Source: an uncultured Sphingomonadaceae bacterium (GTDB lineage Bacteria > Pseudomonadota > Alphaproteobacteria > Sphingomonadales > Sphingomonadaceae). Taken from it: a stretch of 64,000 bases of DNA. The translations under genes and the position numbers were made by a program. Below the pieces are notes generated by a model. The model saw nothing but the letters and a program-made list of their open reading frames with translations. It ran no database searches and had not been told where the DNA came from. Below are positions 52,491 to 64,000 of this stretch, piece after piece. How positions within the stretch are numbered: the first letter of the stretch is position 1; each line of letters starts with the position of its first letter. The DNA lies in assembly GCA_947488625.1 (NCBI GenBank), contig CANKZR010000002.1, positions 248,001 to 312,000 on the forward strand, read 5' to 3'.

Positions 52491-54409
52491 TTCAACGGCA
52501 GGATTTGCTGGATGATATGGTCGGCGGCTTCTTCCGGGGTCATGGCCACCGTATTCACCGTGATCTCCGGATTTTCCGGGGCCTCGTAGGGGCTATCGAT
52601 GCCGGTGAAATTCTTGAGCTCACCGGACCGTGCCTTCTTGTAGAGGCCCTTCACGTCGCGCTGCTCCGCCACTTCCAGCGGGGTATCGACGAAGACCTCG
52701 ATGAATTCGTGATCCTCCAGCATGTCGCGAACCAACCTGCGTTCCGCGCGGAACGGGCTGATGAAGGCGGTGAGCACGATCAGGCCGGCATCGGTCATCA
52801 ACCGGGCAACCTCGCCCACGCGGCGAATGTTCTCGATCCGGTCGGCTTCGGTAAAGCCCAGGTCCTTGTTCAACCCGTGGCGCACATTGTCGCCATCCAG
52901 CAGGAAGGTGTGGCGGTTCATCAGCGCCAGCTTCTTCTCCACCTCGTTGGCGATGGTGGACTTGCCCGAGCCCGACAGGCCGGTGAACCACAATACGCGC
53001 GGCGTCTGGTTCTTCATCTGCGCGTGGTGTTCGCGGGTGATGTCGGTGGCCTGCCAGTGTACGTTCTGGCTGCGGCGCAGACTGAAGTTCAGCATACCTG
53101 CGGCCACGGTGGCGTTGGTGATCTTGTCGATCAGGATGAAGCCGCCCATCGTGCGGTTCTCGGCGTAGGATTCGAACACCAGCGGCTTGTCCGAATAGAC
53201 TTCTGCCACGCCGATATCGTTCAGCGACAGCGTCTTGGCCGCCAACTCGTCCATGGTGTTCACGTCGACGCGGTACTTTGGCTGTTGCACCGTTGCCGAA
53301 ACGGTCTGCGTGCCCAGTTTCAGCCAGTATCCGCGCCCGACGCTCAGGTCCTCGTCATTCAGCCAGACCAGCGTTGCCTCGAACTGATCGGCCGTTTCTG
53401 GCGGATCGTCCGCCACGCACAGCACGTCGCCGCGAGAGCAATCGATCTCGTCCGCCAGGGTTATCGTAACGGACTGGCCCGCCTGCGCTTCGTCCAGCTC
53501 GCCATCAAAGGTGACAATGCTCTTCACGGTGCTGGTCTTGCCCGATGGCAGCGCGCGCACCGCGTCGCCCGGTTTTACCTGTCCGCTGGCGATCAGGCCG
53601 GAGAAACCCCGGAAGTCCAGATTGGGGCGGTTCACCCACTGCACCGGCATGCGGAAAGGCATGTCGGCGGCAATATCGGACAGCACCTCAACGCTTTCCA
53701 GGTGATCGACGAGGCTGGGCCCCTCGTACCACGGCGTGTTTTCGCTGGGTGCAAGGGTGATATTGTCGCCCTTGAAACCGCTGATGGGAATGGCGGTGAA
53801 GCTCTCTATTCCGATTTCTTCGGCGAAAGCGGCGTAATCGGCCACGATGCGGTCGAAGGTATCCTGATCGTAATCGACCAGGTCCATCTTGTTCACGGCC
53901 AGCACGATATTCCTGATGCCGATAAGGTGGCACAGGTAGGAGTGTCGCCGCGTCTGCACCAGCACGCCCTTGCGCGCATCGATCATGACAACTGCCAGAT
54001 CTGCGCTGGAGGCGCCTGTCACCATGTTGCGCGTATATTGTTCGTGACCCGGACAATCGGCGACGATGAACTTGCGCTTCTCGGTGTTGAAGAAGCGGTA
54101 GGCGACATCGATGGTGATGCCCTGCTCGCGCTCTGCGGCGAGGCCATCCACCAGCAGGGCAAAGTCGATGTCCTGACCTTGCGTACCAACCTTCTTGCTA
54201 TCGCTGCTGAGCGCCTCGAGCTGATCCTCGAAAATCATCTTGGAATCATACAGCAAGCGCCCGATCAGGGTGCTCTTGCCATCGTCCACGCTGCCGCAGG
54301 TGATGAAGCGCAGCATGGTCTTGTGCTGGTGGGTTTCCAGATAGCTGTCGATATCCTCGGCGATCAGGGCATCGGTCTGGTAGACGGAATCCTTGGACTG
54401 CTCGGTCAT
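52487..54409 (-). CDS. cysNC: Bifunctional sulfate adenylyltransferase subunit 1 / adenylylsulfate kinase
   Basis: [19 protein letters not shown] GTPase and [13 protein letters not shown]-terminal [25 protein letters not shown] kinase. Confidence 0.97.
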   Translation of the reverse strand: MTEQSKDSVYQTDALIAEDIDSYLETHQHKTMLRFITCGSVDDGKSTLIGRLLYDSKMIFEDQLEALSSDSKKVGTQGQDIDFALLVDGLAAEREQGITIDVAYRFFNTEKRKFIVADCPGHEQYTRNMVTGASSADLAVVMIDARKGVLVQTRRHSYLCHLIGIRNIVLAVNKMDLVDYDQDTFDRIVADYAAFAEEIGIESFTAIPISGFKGDNITLAPSENTPWYEGPSLVDHLESVEVLSDIAADMPFRMPVQWVNRPNLDFRGFSGLIASGQVKPGDAVRALPSGKTSTVKSIVTFDGELDEAQAGQSVTITLADEIDCSRGDVLCVADDPPETADQFEATLVWLNDEDLSVGRGYWLKLGTQTVSATVQQPKYRVDVNTMDELAAKTLSLNDIGVAEVYSDKPLVFESYAENRTMGGFILIDKITNATVAAGMLNFSLRRSQNVHWQATDITREHHAQMKNQTPRVLWFTGLSGSGKSTIANEVEKKLALMNRHTFLLDGDNVRHGLNKDLGFTEADRIENIRRVGEVARLMTDAGLIVLTAFISPFRAERRLVRDMLEDHEFIEVFVDTPLEVAEQRDVKGLYKKARSGELKNFTGIDSPYEAPENPEITVNTVAMTPEEAADHIIQQILPLK

Positions 54410-55323
54410 CAGAAATACCCTTCCTGCTTCTTTTTCTCCATGCCGGCACCGCCGGCATCCTTGTCGATGACACGCCCCTGCCGCTCGCTGGTGGTGGTAA
54501 GCAACGTTTCCTGGATCACCTCGGACAGGGTCGATGCCTCGCTTTCCACAGCGCCCGTCAGCGGGAAGCAGCCCAGTGTGCGGAAGCGGACCGACCTTTC
54601 GGTAATCTCGGGCACTTCGCCCATCACCTCTTTCAGGCGGTCGATATCGTCGGCCATGAACAGCCCACCTTCATAGATGAAGGTGGGGCGCGGCGCGGCG
54701 AAGTAGAGCGGGACGATCTCGATCTCTTCCAGCTGGATGTATTGCCACACGTCCAGCTCGGTCCAGTTGGAGATGGGGAAGACGCGGATGCTCTCCCCCT
54801 TCTTCTTTTTCGCGTTGTAGAGGTTCCACAGTTCCGGGCGCTGGTTTTTCGGATCCCAGCCGTGGCTGGCGGTGCGGAAGGAAAAGACACGCTCCTTCGC
54901 GCGGCTCTTCTCCTCGTCGCGGCGCGCGCCGCCGAAGGCTGCGTCGAAACCGTAATGGTTCAGCGCCTGCTTCAGCCCGTCGGTCTTCCACATGTCGGTG
55001 TGCAGCGGCCCGTGGTCGAAGGGGTTGATGCCGCGCTCCTTCGCTTCCGGGTTCTGATAGACCAGCAGCTCCATGCCCGCATCCTTCGCGGCCTTTTCAC
55101 GCAGATCGTACATCGCCTTGAACTTCCATGTCGTGTCGACATGCAGCAGCGGGAAGGGCGGGGGCGAGGGGTAGAAAGCCTTCTTGGCAAGGTGCAGCAT
55201 GACCGCGCTGTCCTTCCCCACGGAATACAGCATCACGGGCTTGTCCGCCTCTGCTGCCACTTCGCGGATGATATGGATCGCCTCGGCTTCGAGTCGTTCG
55301 AGGTGGGTTAGCTTTGCAGTCAT
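54409..55323 (-). CDS. cysD: Sulfate adenylyltransferase subunit 2
   Basis: [59 protein letters not shown]; start chosen at MTAKL. Confidence 0.97.
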   Translation of the reverse strand: MTAKLTHLERLEAEAIHIIREVAAEADKPVMLYSVGKDSAVMLHLAKKAFYPSPPPFPLLHVDTTWKFKAMYDLREKAAKDAGMELLVYQNPEAKERGINPFDHGPLHTDMWKTDGLKQALNHYGFDAAFGGARRDEEKSRAKERVFSFRTASHGWDPKNQRPELWNLYNAKKKKGESIRVFPISNWTELDVWQYIQLEEIEIVPLYFAAPRPTFIYEGGLFMADDIDRLKEVMGEVPEITERSVRFRTLGCFPLTGAVESEASTLSEVIQETLLTTTSERQGRVIDKDAGGAGMEKKKQEGYF

Positions 55324-55377
55324 GGACACGCCTTCGTTGTTTTCGAGCGCTTTCATACGGCAATGCAGCAGTCTTTG

Positions 55378-55395
55378 ACTTCCCATATGGGAGGT
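55378..55395. promoter_or_regulatory. Palindromic putative operator in cysD/LuxR divergent intergenic region
   Basis: acttcccatatgggaggt containing perfect 12-bp palindrome tcccatatggga (55381-55392). Confidence 0.45.
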
Positions 55396-55404
55396 ATAGA
55401 CTAA

Positions 55405-56520
55405 GTGGCCATGCGCGTACCCAATCTTGGCGAGACAGAACTGCTGGTGCCCTTGCACGAGGGCATGTTCGAAATGCCCATGTGGGACACGTTCCTCAGA
55501 AGGCTCAAACAGGCGGCAGGATGCGATATTGCCACGCTGGTATTGCTCGCTTCCGACAGCACATCGCCGATCCAGCTTTCGTCCGTAACCAGGGCCCCAT
55601 CGCCGAAGTTGCAGAAGCTGTTCGACGAAAAATATGCGGGCACCGAGCCACTGCAATCCCGGTCGATGCGCGAAGGGCGCATATACGGGCTGGAGGAGCT
55701 GCTGGAAATGGGCGGCGAGAAACAGCGCGACTTTCGCGACGACGTGCTTTCCCCTTTCGGCATTAGCCACATGCAGTCTGTACGCATAGCAGATCCGAGC
55801 GGCCTCAACGCGTGGCTTGTCTTGTCTGCACGGGAAGAAATCCGGCCATCGTCCAGCGCCCTGCTGGCGGCGCTGCTTCCCCATCTGCGCGTGGCCCTGC
55901 GCGTACTGGCGCGGCTCGAGCAGGAGAAGGCCCGTGCCTCGATGACTGCGGGCGCTTTCAGCCACATCGATTTCGGCTGGATCGCGGTGGACCGGCGCTG
56001 CCGCGTGGTGGACATGGACGAGCAGGCGCAGCGTTTTCTCAGCCGATCCGCTGCCATGAGGCGGGGTCCCTATGACCGGCTCGTTCCGTCGTCGCCGGCA
56101 ATCGACAGGCAGCTGACGGCGCTGGTGAAATCCTTTGCCGAGAACCCCGATGCCCGCCCGCGGGCAGTCAATCTGAGCCAGGATCCGTGGATCGACATTC
56201 TCGTGTCGCCAGTAAGGGTTACATCGCTCTCGCTAGGGGGAAAGGCCGTGGCAGTCGTCTACTTCCGCGGCGACCAGAGCTCTTCTGCCGACCGTTGCCA
56301 GCAGTTGATTGACGTTTTCAAGCTGACGCAGAGCGAGGCGCGTTTCGCGTGGTCGATCGCACAAGGCATTTCCATTGCCGATGCCGCCGAGAAGCACGGT
56401 TTGACGATCGAGACGGCGCGCAATTATTCCAAGAAGATCTATGCCAAGACGGGCGCACGAGGACAGGTGGATTTCATGCGCCGGGTGTTGACCAGCGTCG
56501 TGGCCATTACGGTGCATTAA
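55405..56520 (+). CDS. LuxR-type helix-turn-helix transcriptional regulator
   Basis: C-terminal [62 protein letters not shown] alternative at 55411. Confidence 0.85.
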   Translation: MAMRVPNLGETELLVPLHEGMFEMPMWDTFLRRLKQAAGCDIATLVLLASDSTSPIQLSSVTRAPSPKLQKLFDEKYAGTEPLQSRSMREGRIYGLEELLEMGGEKQRDFRDDVLSPFGISHMQSVRIADPSGLNAWLVLSAREEIRPSSSALLAALLPHLRVALRVLARLEQEKARASMTAGAFSHIDFGWIAVDRRCRVVDMDEQAQRFLSRSAAMRRGPYDRLVPSSPAIDRQLTALVKSFAENPDARPRAVNLSQDPWIDILVSPVRVTSLSLGGKAVAVVYFRGDQSSSADRCQQLIDVFKLTQSEARFAWSIAQGISIADAAEKHGLTIETARNYSKKIYAKTGARGQVDFMRRVLTSVVAITVH

Positions 56521-56534
56521 GTTCGTAGGATGGT

Positions 56535-56642
56535 TCAGCCCGCGAGAATGAGGGCCAGACCGCAGCTGCACACTATGAAACCACGCAGCAGATCCAGCGG
56601 ATCGGCGAGTGTTTCACGGGTGAGGGCGATTGCCTGGGCCAT
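56535..56642 (-). CDS. Candidate 35-aa hydrophobic microprotein
   Basis: Codon-by-codon reading gives MAQAIALTRETLADPLDLLRGFIVCSCGLALILAG; same orientation and 35 nt downstream of the agmatine deiminase gene. Confidence 0.4.
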   Translation of the reverse strand: MAQAIALTRETLADPLDLLRGFIVCSCGLALILAG

Positions 56643-56677
56643 GTTCAACAGACTGGACCAAAATTCCTAACAAACTG

Positions 56678-57664
56678 TTAACGGACCGCTTTCGGCACAT
56701 GCTGGCTGGCGCAATGAAAGCTGCCGCCGCCGGTCAGAACCGCATCGGCGCGCAGGCCCACGGCGGCGCGACCGGGGAAGAGATCGCCTATCGCGGCCAC
56801 AGCCTCATCGTCATGCACACTGCCATAGGTTGGCACCACCACCACTTCGTTGCAGATGGCAAAGTTCATGTAGCTGGCAGGTTCCACCTCGTCCTCTTCG
56901 CCCATCCAGCCGGGAGAAGGAACATCGCGCACTTCCAGCCCGAAATTCTGCGCGCGGGCGCGGGCATCGTCAAAAACGCCCGTATTGGGATCGTCGGGGG
57001 CGGTGGCGCGGGGGATGGCGATCACGCCTTCGCCCACCATGCGGGCAAGGTTGTCGACGTGGCCATCGGTGTGATCGCCCGCCAGCCCTTCACCCAGCCA
57101 CAGGATGCGATCGAACCCCAGGTCGCGCTGCAGGTTGGCCCAGATATCCTCGCGAGAGAGTGCGGGGTTGCGATTGGGATTGAGCAGACATTGCTCGGTC
57201 GTCACCACCAGCCCGGTGCCATCGCTCTCTACTGCGCCGCCTTCGAGTATCCAGTCAGCGCGTGTGTAGGGCAGGCCGCCCGCCTGGGCGAGCGAAGGAC
57301 CGGTGTCCCGATCGCCTTCCAGCAGGTACTTGCCGCCCCAGCCGTTGAAGCCGAAGCCCTGCGCGCGGCGTTCGCCACTTGCGTTCACCACGGTCAGCGG
57401 GCCGGTGTCGCGTATCCAGATGTCGCCGTAGGGATGGCGCTCAATCGCTACTGCGCCCGATACGAGGTCTTTCGCGCGCATTTGCGTTGCAGCATCGCGC
57501 ACCACGAGACGAACCTGCTGCCCCGTTTCGGCAACTGCATTGGCGAAGGCCGCCATCTGCTCCTGCGCAGTCGCGAGGTTCTCCTCCCACAGGTCGCCAT
57601 GGGCGGGGAAGCCGATCCAGATCCAGTCCTGCCGCGCCCATTCGGCGGGCATACGAAATGCCAT
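56678..57664 (-). CDS. Agmatine deiminase / peptidyl-arginine deiminase family protein
   Basis: MPAEWARQDWIWIGFPAHGDLWEENL; DIWIRDTGPLTVV; GFNGWGGKY; GHTDGHVDNLARMV; C-terminal GGGSFHCASQHVP. Confidence 0.92.
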   Translation of the reverse strand: MAFRMPAEWARQDWIWIGFPAHGDLWEENLATAQEQMAAFANAVAETGQQVRLVVRDAATQMRAKDLVSGAVAIERHPYGDIWIRDTGPLTVVNASGERRAQGFGFNGWGGKYLLEGDRDTGPSLAQAGGLPYTRADWILEGGAVESDGTGLVVTTEQCLLNPNRNPALSREDIWANLQRDLGFDRILWLGEGLAGDHTDGHVDNLARMVGEGVIAIPRATAPDDPNTGVFDDARARAQNFGLEVRDVPSPGWMGEEDEVEPASYMNFAICNEVVVVPTYGSVHDDEAVAAIGDLFPGRAAVGLRADAVLTGGGSFHCASQHVPKAVR

Positions 57665-57668
57665 GGCT

Positions 57669-59324
<1,656 letters not shown>

Positions 59325-59432
59325 GAATTTCCTTTCAGGCGAAATCATTGTTCCATTTGGCATTGGTGCGGCCACGGGGCAAGCATCACGAGGGCTTGAA
59401 GCGATCGGAGTGGGCGGGCAGGAGCGGATGCG

Positions 59433-62102
59433 ATGACAGTTGACTGGCAATCCGCCCTCGATCGCGCCCGTGCGCACTCGCCTTTCCTGAAACGCGCGAT
59501 GGAAAATCGCGGCGAACTTGCCGCCCTGATGGCCGAGGGCAGGGGTGAGGAGGCGCTCGCGCGCGCAAAGGCTGAAGGGGAGGGGATAGACGATACCGGC
59601 GTGGCCTTGCGCCGCGAGCGGCTTTCACTGGCACTGGTGCTGGCGGTGGGTGACCTTGCCGGCGCGTTCGATCTGACGCGCGTGATGACGCAGCTTTCGA
59701 ATTTTGCCGATCGCGCGCTGGATGCCGCCATGCTGGCTGTCGTGCAGCGGCGCGTGGAGGGCGCGGACACCAGCGGTTTCACCGCGCTGGCGCTGGGAAA
59801 ACAGGGGGCGGGTGAACTCAACTATTCTTCCGACATCGATCCCATATTGCTGTTCGATCCGCAGCGTCTCGCCCGCCGCGAGCGCGACGAGCCGGGGGAA
59901 GCGGCGCAGCGCTATGCGCGGCAACTGGTGGAGCTGCTGGGCAAGGCCACGGGGGAGGGATACGTCCTGCGGGTGGACCTGCGGCTGCGCCCGGCCAGCG
60001 AAGTGTCGCCGCTGGCCATCCCTTTCAACGCCGCCATCACCCATTACGAAAGCAGCGCGCTGGCATGGGAGCGCGCAGCCTTCATACGCGCGCGCGCCGC
60101 CGCGGGTGACATAGCTGCGGGGGAGGAGTTTCTCGACGAAATCCGATCCTTCGTCTGGCGACGCAGCCTGGATTTCACCGCCATCGAGGAAGTGCGCCGC
60201 CTGACCATGCGCATTCGCGAGGCATACAAGGGCACGCGCGAAGTTGGCCCCGGTTTCGATATCAAGAAAGGCCGCGGCGGCATTCGCGAGATCGAATTCT
60301 ACGCCCAGACGCACCAGCTAATCTATGGCGGCCGCAACCCTGCGCTGCGCCAGCAAGGCACGCGCGCAGCGCTGGATGCGCTGGCGGACGCGAAGATCAT
60401 CGGTAGCGAGGATGCCCGTGTTCTGGGCGAAAGCTACGACGCCTTGCGCACGATAGAGCACCGCTTGCAGATGGTCGACGACCGTCAGACCCACGCGCTG
60501 CCCGACAGCGCCGAGAAGCTGGATAACGTCGCGCAATTGCATGGTCTGTCGAGTGGCGCGGAACTGGTCGAAAAGGTGCGCGCGATCTGCGAACGCGTGG
60601 CGACGCGCTACGACGATCTGCTGGGCGAGGATGATGATCAGGCCAGCAACAACATCGTCGTACCAGTAGAATTTCGCGAGCGTTTTGAAGCCCGCACCGA
60701 GCATTGGCGCGGATCGTTGCGGGCATTGCGTTCGACGGAGGCGAACAAGGCTTTCGATGATATTCGGGACGATCTGCTGGCGGCGCTGGCGGGCGCCCCC
60801 GACCCCGACCACGCCCTGTCGCGCTGGGAAACCCTGCTGGAACGCCTGCCCACGGCAATCAACCTGTTTCGCCTGTTCGAGCAGCGGCCCGGCCTGCTGG
60901 AGCGGGTTCTGCGCATCCTGACACTGGCGCGCCCGCTGGCCGATGCACTGGCCCGGCGGACCGAACTGCTCGACGCGCTTATCGATCCCAACGCGCTGGA
61001 CCTGCCCGGCCCGATCGACACGCTGGCCGAACGCATGCGCGCCAGCGAGGACAGCGATTACGAATCGCGGCTCGACCGATTGCGGCAGGTGGTGGGGGAG
61101 GAGCGCTTTGCTCTGGGTGCGCAGATGGTGGAGTGCCGCCACGATCCGCTGGAAATTGCAGAAGGGCTATGCCGGGTGGCGGAGGCTGCCGTACAAACCG
61201 GGGCCGATGCGGCCATCGCCGATTTCCAGGCCAAGCACGGCACGATACCGGGAAGCGAACTCGTCATTCTTGGCCTGGGGCGGCTGGGCGGCGGCGCACT
61301 GACCCACGCTTCTGATCTCGACGTGGTGTTCCTGTTCACCGATCCCGATGAAAGCGGCACGGAATCGGACGGCGCGCGGCCCCTGTCGACAGCGATCTAC
61401 TACAATCGACTGGCCGCCAGGATCACGGCAGCTTTGAGCGTACCGACCGCAGAGGGCGCGCTTTACGAGATCGACACGCGGCTTCGCCCGCAAGGCGCGC
61501 AGGGGCCGCTGGCTGTCGGCTTTGAATCTTTCGCGCGTTACCAGGGCGGTACGGCATGGACGTGGGAGCACATGGCGCTGGCAAGGGCTCGTCCGATCTA
61601 TGGCACCAGGGCTGCCTGCGCGAAACTGGCCGACCTGATCCGCGACGTGCTGTGCGAGACGCGCGACCCGCAGCAGCTGAAGCAGGACGTGCTGGGCATG
61701 CGCGGCGAGATGCTGAAGGCGAAGCCGCCACGTGGCCCGCTGGACGTGAAGCTGATGCGCGGCGGATTGATCGATTCGGAATTTCTCGTCCATTACCTGC
61801 AATTGCGCGAGGGGGTTGGCCTCGATCCGGCCATGGAAAGGGCCATCGCGGCGCTGGCGGGCGAAGGGTTGCTTCCCGATGACTTTGCCGCGCATCACCT
61901 CGCCCTCACGCGTTACCTTGTCGCCGTGCGATTGTTCGCGCCCGATGGCACCGAGCCTGCCGAAGCGACGCGCGCAGTGCTGGCGCAAGCCTGCGCAGAG
62001 GATAGCTACGAGGCGCTGTTGCAATCGCTGGCCGAGGCGCGGCAAGGCATTGCCGAACAATGGGCCCGGCACTTTGATGAGACACTGGAGATAGAGACAT
62101 GA
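59433..62102 (+). CDS. glnE: Bifunctional [glutamine synthetase] adenylyltransferase/deadenylyltransferase
   Basis: ALGKQGAGELNYSSDIDPILLFD, LGLGRLGGGALTHASDLDVVFLF, DTRLRPQGAQGPLAVGFESFARYQ (two nucleotidyltransferase domains). Confidence 0.96.
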   Translation: MTVDWQSALDRARAHSPFLKRAMENRGELAALMAEGRGEEALARAKAEGEGIDDTGVALRRERLSLALVLAVGDLAGAFDLTRVMTQLSNFADRALDAAMLAVVQRRVEGADTSGFTALALGKQGAGELNYSSDIDPILLFDPQRLARRERDEPGEAAQRYARQLVELLGKATGEGYVLRVDLRLRPASEVSPLAIPFNAAITHYESSALAWERAAFIRARAAAGDIAAGEEFLDEIRSFVWRRSLDFTAIEEVRRLTMRIREAYKGTREVGPGFDIKKGRGGIREIEFYAQTHQLIYGGRNPALRQQGTRAALDALADAKIIGSEDARVLGESYDALRTIEHRLQMVDDRQTHALPDSAEKLDNVAQLHGLSSGAELVEKVRAICERVATRYDDLLGEDDDQASNNIVVPVEFRERFEARTEHWRGSLRALRSTEANKAFDDIRDDLLAALAGAPDPDHALSRWETLLERLPTAINLFRLFEQRPGLLERVLRILTLARPLADALARRTELLDALIDPNALDLPGPIDTLAERMRASEDSDYESRLDRLRQVVGEERFALGAQMVECRHDPLEIAEGLCRVAEAAVQTGADAAIADFQAKHGTIPGSELVILGLGRLGGGALTHASDLDVVFLFTDPDESGTESDGARPLSTAIYYNRLAARITAALSVPTAEGALYEIDTRLRPQGAQGPLAVGFESFARYQGGTAWTWEHMALARARPIYGTRAACAKLADLIRDVLCETRDPQQLKQDVLGMRGEMLKAKPPRGPLDVKLMRGGLIDSEFLVHYLQLREGVGLDPAMERAIAALAGEGLLPDDFAAHHLALTRYLVAVRLFAPDGTEPAEATRAVLAQACAEDSYEALLQSLAEARQGIAEQWARHFDETLEIET

Positions 62103-62575
62103 GCGAGCACCAGATTCCGGACGAAGGCGACATGCTGCCCGATGTGGCGATGGAAGGGGCCGATGGGGCAACCGTGAAGCCATCGGACTTTCGCGGGCGC
62201 AAGCTCGTGCTGTTCTTCTACCCGAAGGACATGACGCCCGGCTGCACCACCGAAAGCATCGACTTCAGCAAGGCGAAAGACGAGTTCGAAGCGGCGGGCA
62301 CGGCTGTGCTGGGCGTATCGAAGGACACCTATGCCAGGCACGAGAAATTCATCGCCAAGCACGACCTTACCGTGCCGCTGGCGTCGGACCCAGAGAACGG
62401 CCTCGCCGATGCGCTCGGCATCTGGACCGAGAAGAAGATGTACGGAAAGACGTTCATGGGCATGGTGCGCACCACCTATCTCGTGGATGCCGAAGGCCGC
62501 ATTGCGCGGGTCTGGCGCAAGGTGAAGGTAAAAGGCCACGTCGATGAAGTGCTGGAGGCCGCGAAGGCACTTTAA
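62099..62575 (+). CDS. bcp: Thioredoxin-dependent peroxiredoxin (BCP/PrxQ)
   Basis: VLFFYPKDMTPGCTTESIDFSKAKDEFEAAGTAVLGVSKDTYARHEKFIAKHDL; ATGA overlap with glnE. Confidence 0.96.
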   Translation: MSEHQIPDEGDMLPDVAMEGADGATVKPSDFRGRKLVLFFYPKDMTPGCTTESIDFSKAKDEFEAAGTAVLGVSKDTYARHEKFIAKHDLTVPLASDPENGLADALGIWTEKKMYGKTFMGMVRTTYLVDAEGRIARVWRKVKVKGHVDEVLEAAKAL

Positions 62576-62584
62576 GTTTCACGC

Positions 62585-63373
62585 ATGACCGATCTCTCGC
62601 AGGCAATCCGCGCAACCTTGCTGACGGGCGACAAGCGCGGCAAGGTAATGGCCACCCGCGCCCTGGTGCGAAACTGGCGCACGGGTGCGCTGGCTACTGA
62701 ATTTTCCACCGCAATGCCCGCCTCTCCCGCGTGGCCGCACGGGTTGGAGGTGCTGCCGCCAGGCCGGATGCCCAAGCGGGGCAAGGGCGGTTCCGCCCGC
62801 AATCGCATCGCCCTGTGGCACAGCCTGGCCCATATCGAATTCGTCGCCATCGACCTTGCCCTGGATATCGTCGGCCGGTTCGGGGCGGAGATGGACGACG
62901 CCTTCATTGCAGACTTCCTGGGCGTGGCCGCGGATGAGGCAATGCACTTCGCTGTGATCGAGCGACACCTCGCCAGGATGGGTGCGGCCTATGGCGACCT
63001 GCCGGTTCATGACGGGCTGTGGCAATCCGCCGCTGATACCGCGCACGATGCGATGGCCAGACTGGCTATCGTTCCCATGGTGCTGGAAGCGCGGGGACTG
63101 GATGTAACGCCGGCGACGCTGGACAGGGTGCGGTCACAAGGCGATTCGCGTGGCGCAAAGATCCTGCAGCGAATCCTTGACGACGAAATCCGGCACGTCT
63201 CTGCGGGCGCAAGGCATTTCAAGGCGCTTTGCCGCAGCCACGGTATAATCCCGAAAAACCACTGGAAAATGTTAGTAAAACGTTACTTCCGGGGAACGTT
63301 GAAGCCACCATTCAACGACTCGGCGCGTCTTGCAGCCGGTCTATCGCGCGATCTTTACGCTGGTATTGCCTAG
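62585..63373 (+). CDS. DUF455 family ferritin-like protein
   Basis: LWHSLAHIEFVAIDLALDIVGRFG; DEAMHFAVIERHLARMG; ILDDEIRHVSAGARHFKALC (HIE/ExxxH di-iron-like motifs). Confidence 0.88.
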   Translation: MTDLSQAIRATLLTGDKRGKVMATRALVRNWRTGALATEFSTAMPASPAWPHGLEVLPPGRMPKRGKGGSARNRIALWHSLAHIEFVAIDLALDIVGRFGAEMDDAFIADFLGVAADEAMHFAVIERHLARMGAAYGDLPVHDGLWQSAADTAHDAMARLAIVPMVLEARGLDVTPATLDRVRSQGDSRGAKILQRILDDEIRHVSAGARHFKALCRSHGIIPKNHWKMLVKRYFRGTLKPPFNDSARLAAGLSRDLYAGIA

Positions 63374-63522
63374 TTAAGGAATCCCATCATACCTCACAAT
63401 TATCGAGACGGCGGAAGGTTCCGGGGGTCTCGGTCAAAACAGATGCGAAGCGCCATTTGGGCCAGCTCGCCGCAGACATTGTAGGGCGCTGAAAAGCGCC
63501 TGACGAAGCAAAAGGGATCGTA

Positions 63523-64000
63523 TGCTCGTCAAGATCGCAACCATTCTCGCCTTGGGCACAGCGGCTGTTGCCAGCCCTGCCATGGCCAAGGAAGCGCCTG
63601 CTGCCGGCGTAATCAACACCGCCAACGTCGCGGATGCCCCCTTGGGCGGTGCCGATGAATTCAACGAACTGTTCGCCAGCTGGGAAGTGCTGGAAGACGG
63701 CGGCCGTATCACCGCCGCTGGCGAGATCATCGCAGCGCCGCGTGTGACTGTCGCCGTTCCCTCGCGGATGCCGGTTGACGGCGTGAAGCTTACCAGTGCC
63801 TTCGGCATGCGCGATCACCCGATCCTGCGCCAGCGTCGCCGCCACAATGGTGTGGACCTTGCAGCCCCTAGCGGCACGCCGGTCTATGCGACGGCTGACG
63901 GCATGGTCGAAATGGCCCAGTATTACGGCTCTTACGGCAATTACGTGCAGATCGGCCACGGCGGCGATATGGAAACGCGCTATGCTCACCTTTCCAGCTA
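63523..64000 (+). CDS. M23 family metallopeptidase (truncated by window end)
   Basis: Signal peptide MLVKIATILALGTAAVASPAMA; LTSAFGMRDHPILRQRRRHNGVDLAAPSGTPVYATADGMVEMAQYYGSYGNYVQIGHGG...RYAHLS. Confidence 0.92.

Noticed and set aside
52505-54676. 723-aa plus-strand ORF
   Set aside because: Antisense to cysNC; shadow ORF.

Overview
This is a gene-dense, high-GC alphaproteobacterial chromosomal segment. Gene content and family resemblance suggest Sphingomonadales, probably Erythrobacteraceae; that is inference. I annotate about 57 protein-coding genes, two tRNAs (Arg-CCG, Leu-TAA) and several intrinsic-terminator-like hairpins. I saw no rRNA, CRISPR array, transposase, integrase or prophage. 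Most of the window is core metabolism and housekeeping: rpe, purH, msrA, msrB, dxs, ihfB, queG, NAD-glutamate dehydrogenase, thrS, cysD/cysNC/cysQ, glnE, bcp. It also holds peptidases and amidohydrolases, a POT transporter, a TonB receptor, a LytS/LytTR two-component pair and a NatAB-like ABC exporter. The observations most worth following up are: (1) a DAG-kinase-like gene followed closely by a gene resembling the mitochondrial CDP-DAG synthase Tam41, a candidate alternative bacterial phospholipid-precursor module; (2) a ~252-bp intergenic element with terminal inverted repeats and a chain of perfect hairpins, between the NAD-GDH and LLM-oxidoreductase genes; (3) an FAD-oxidoreductase/GtrA/GT-C-like membrane protein cluster; (4) a perfect palindrome between a LuxR-type regulator and the divergent sulfate-assimilation operon; (5) two unlisted ~35-aa candidate membrane microproteins; (6) mutually exclusive hairpins in an otherwise empty intergenic region. 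All calls come from reading the sequence and the supplied translations. No database search was run.
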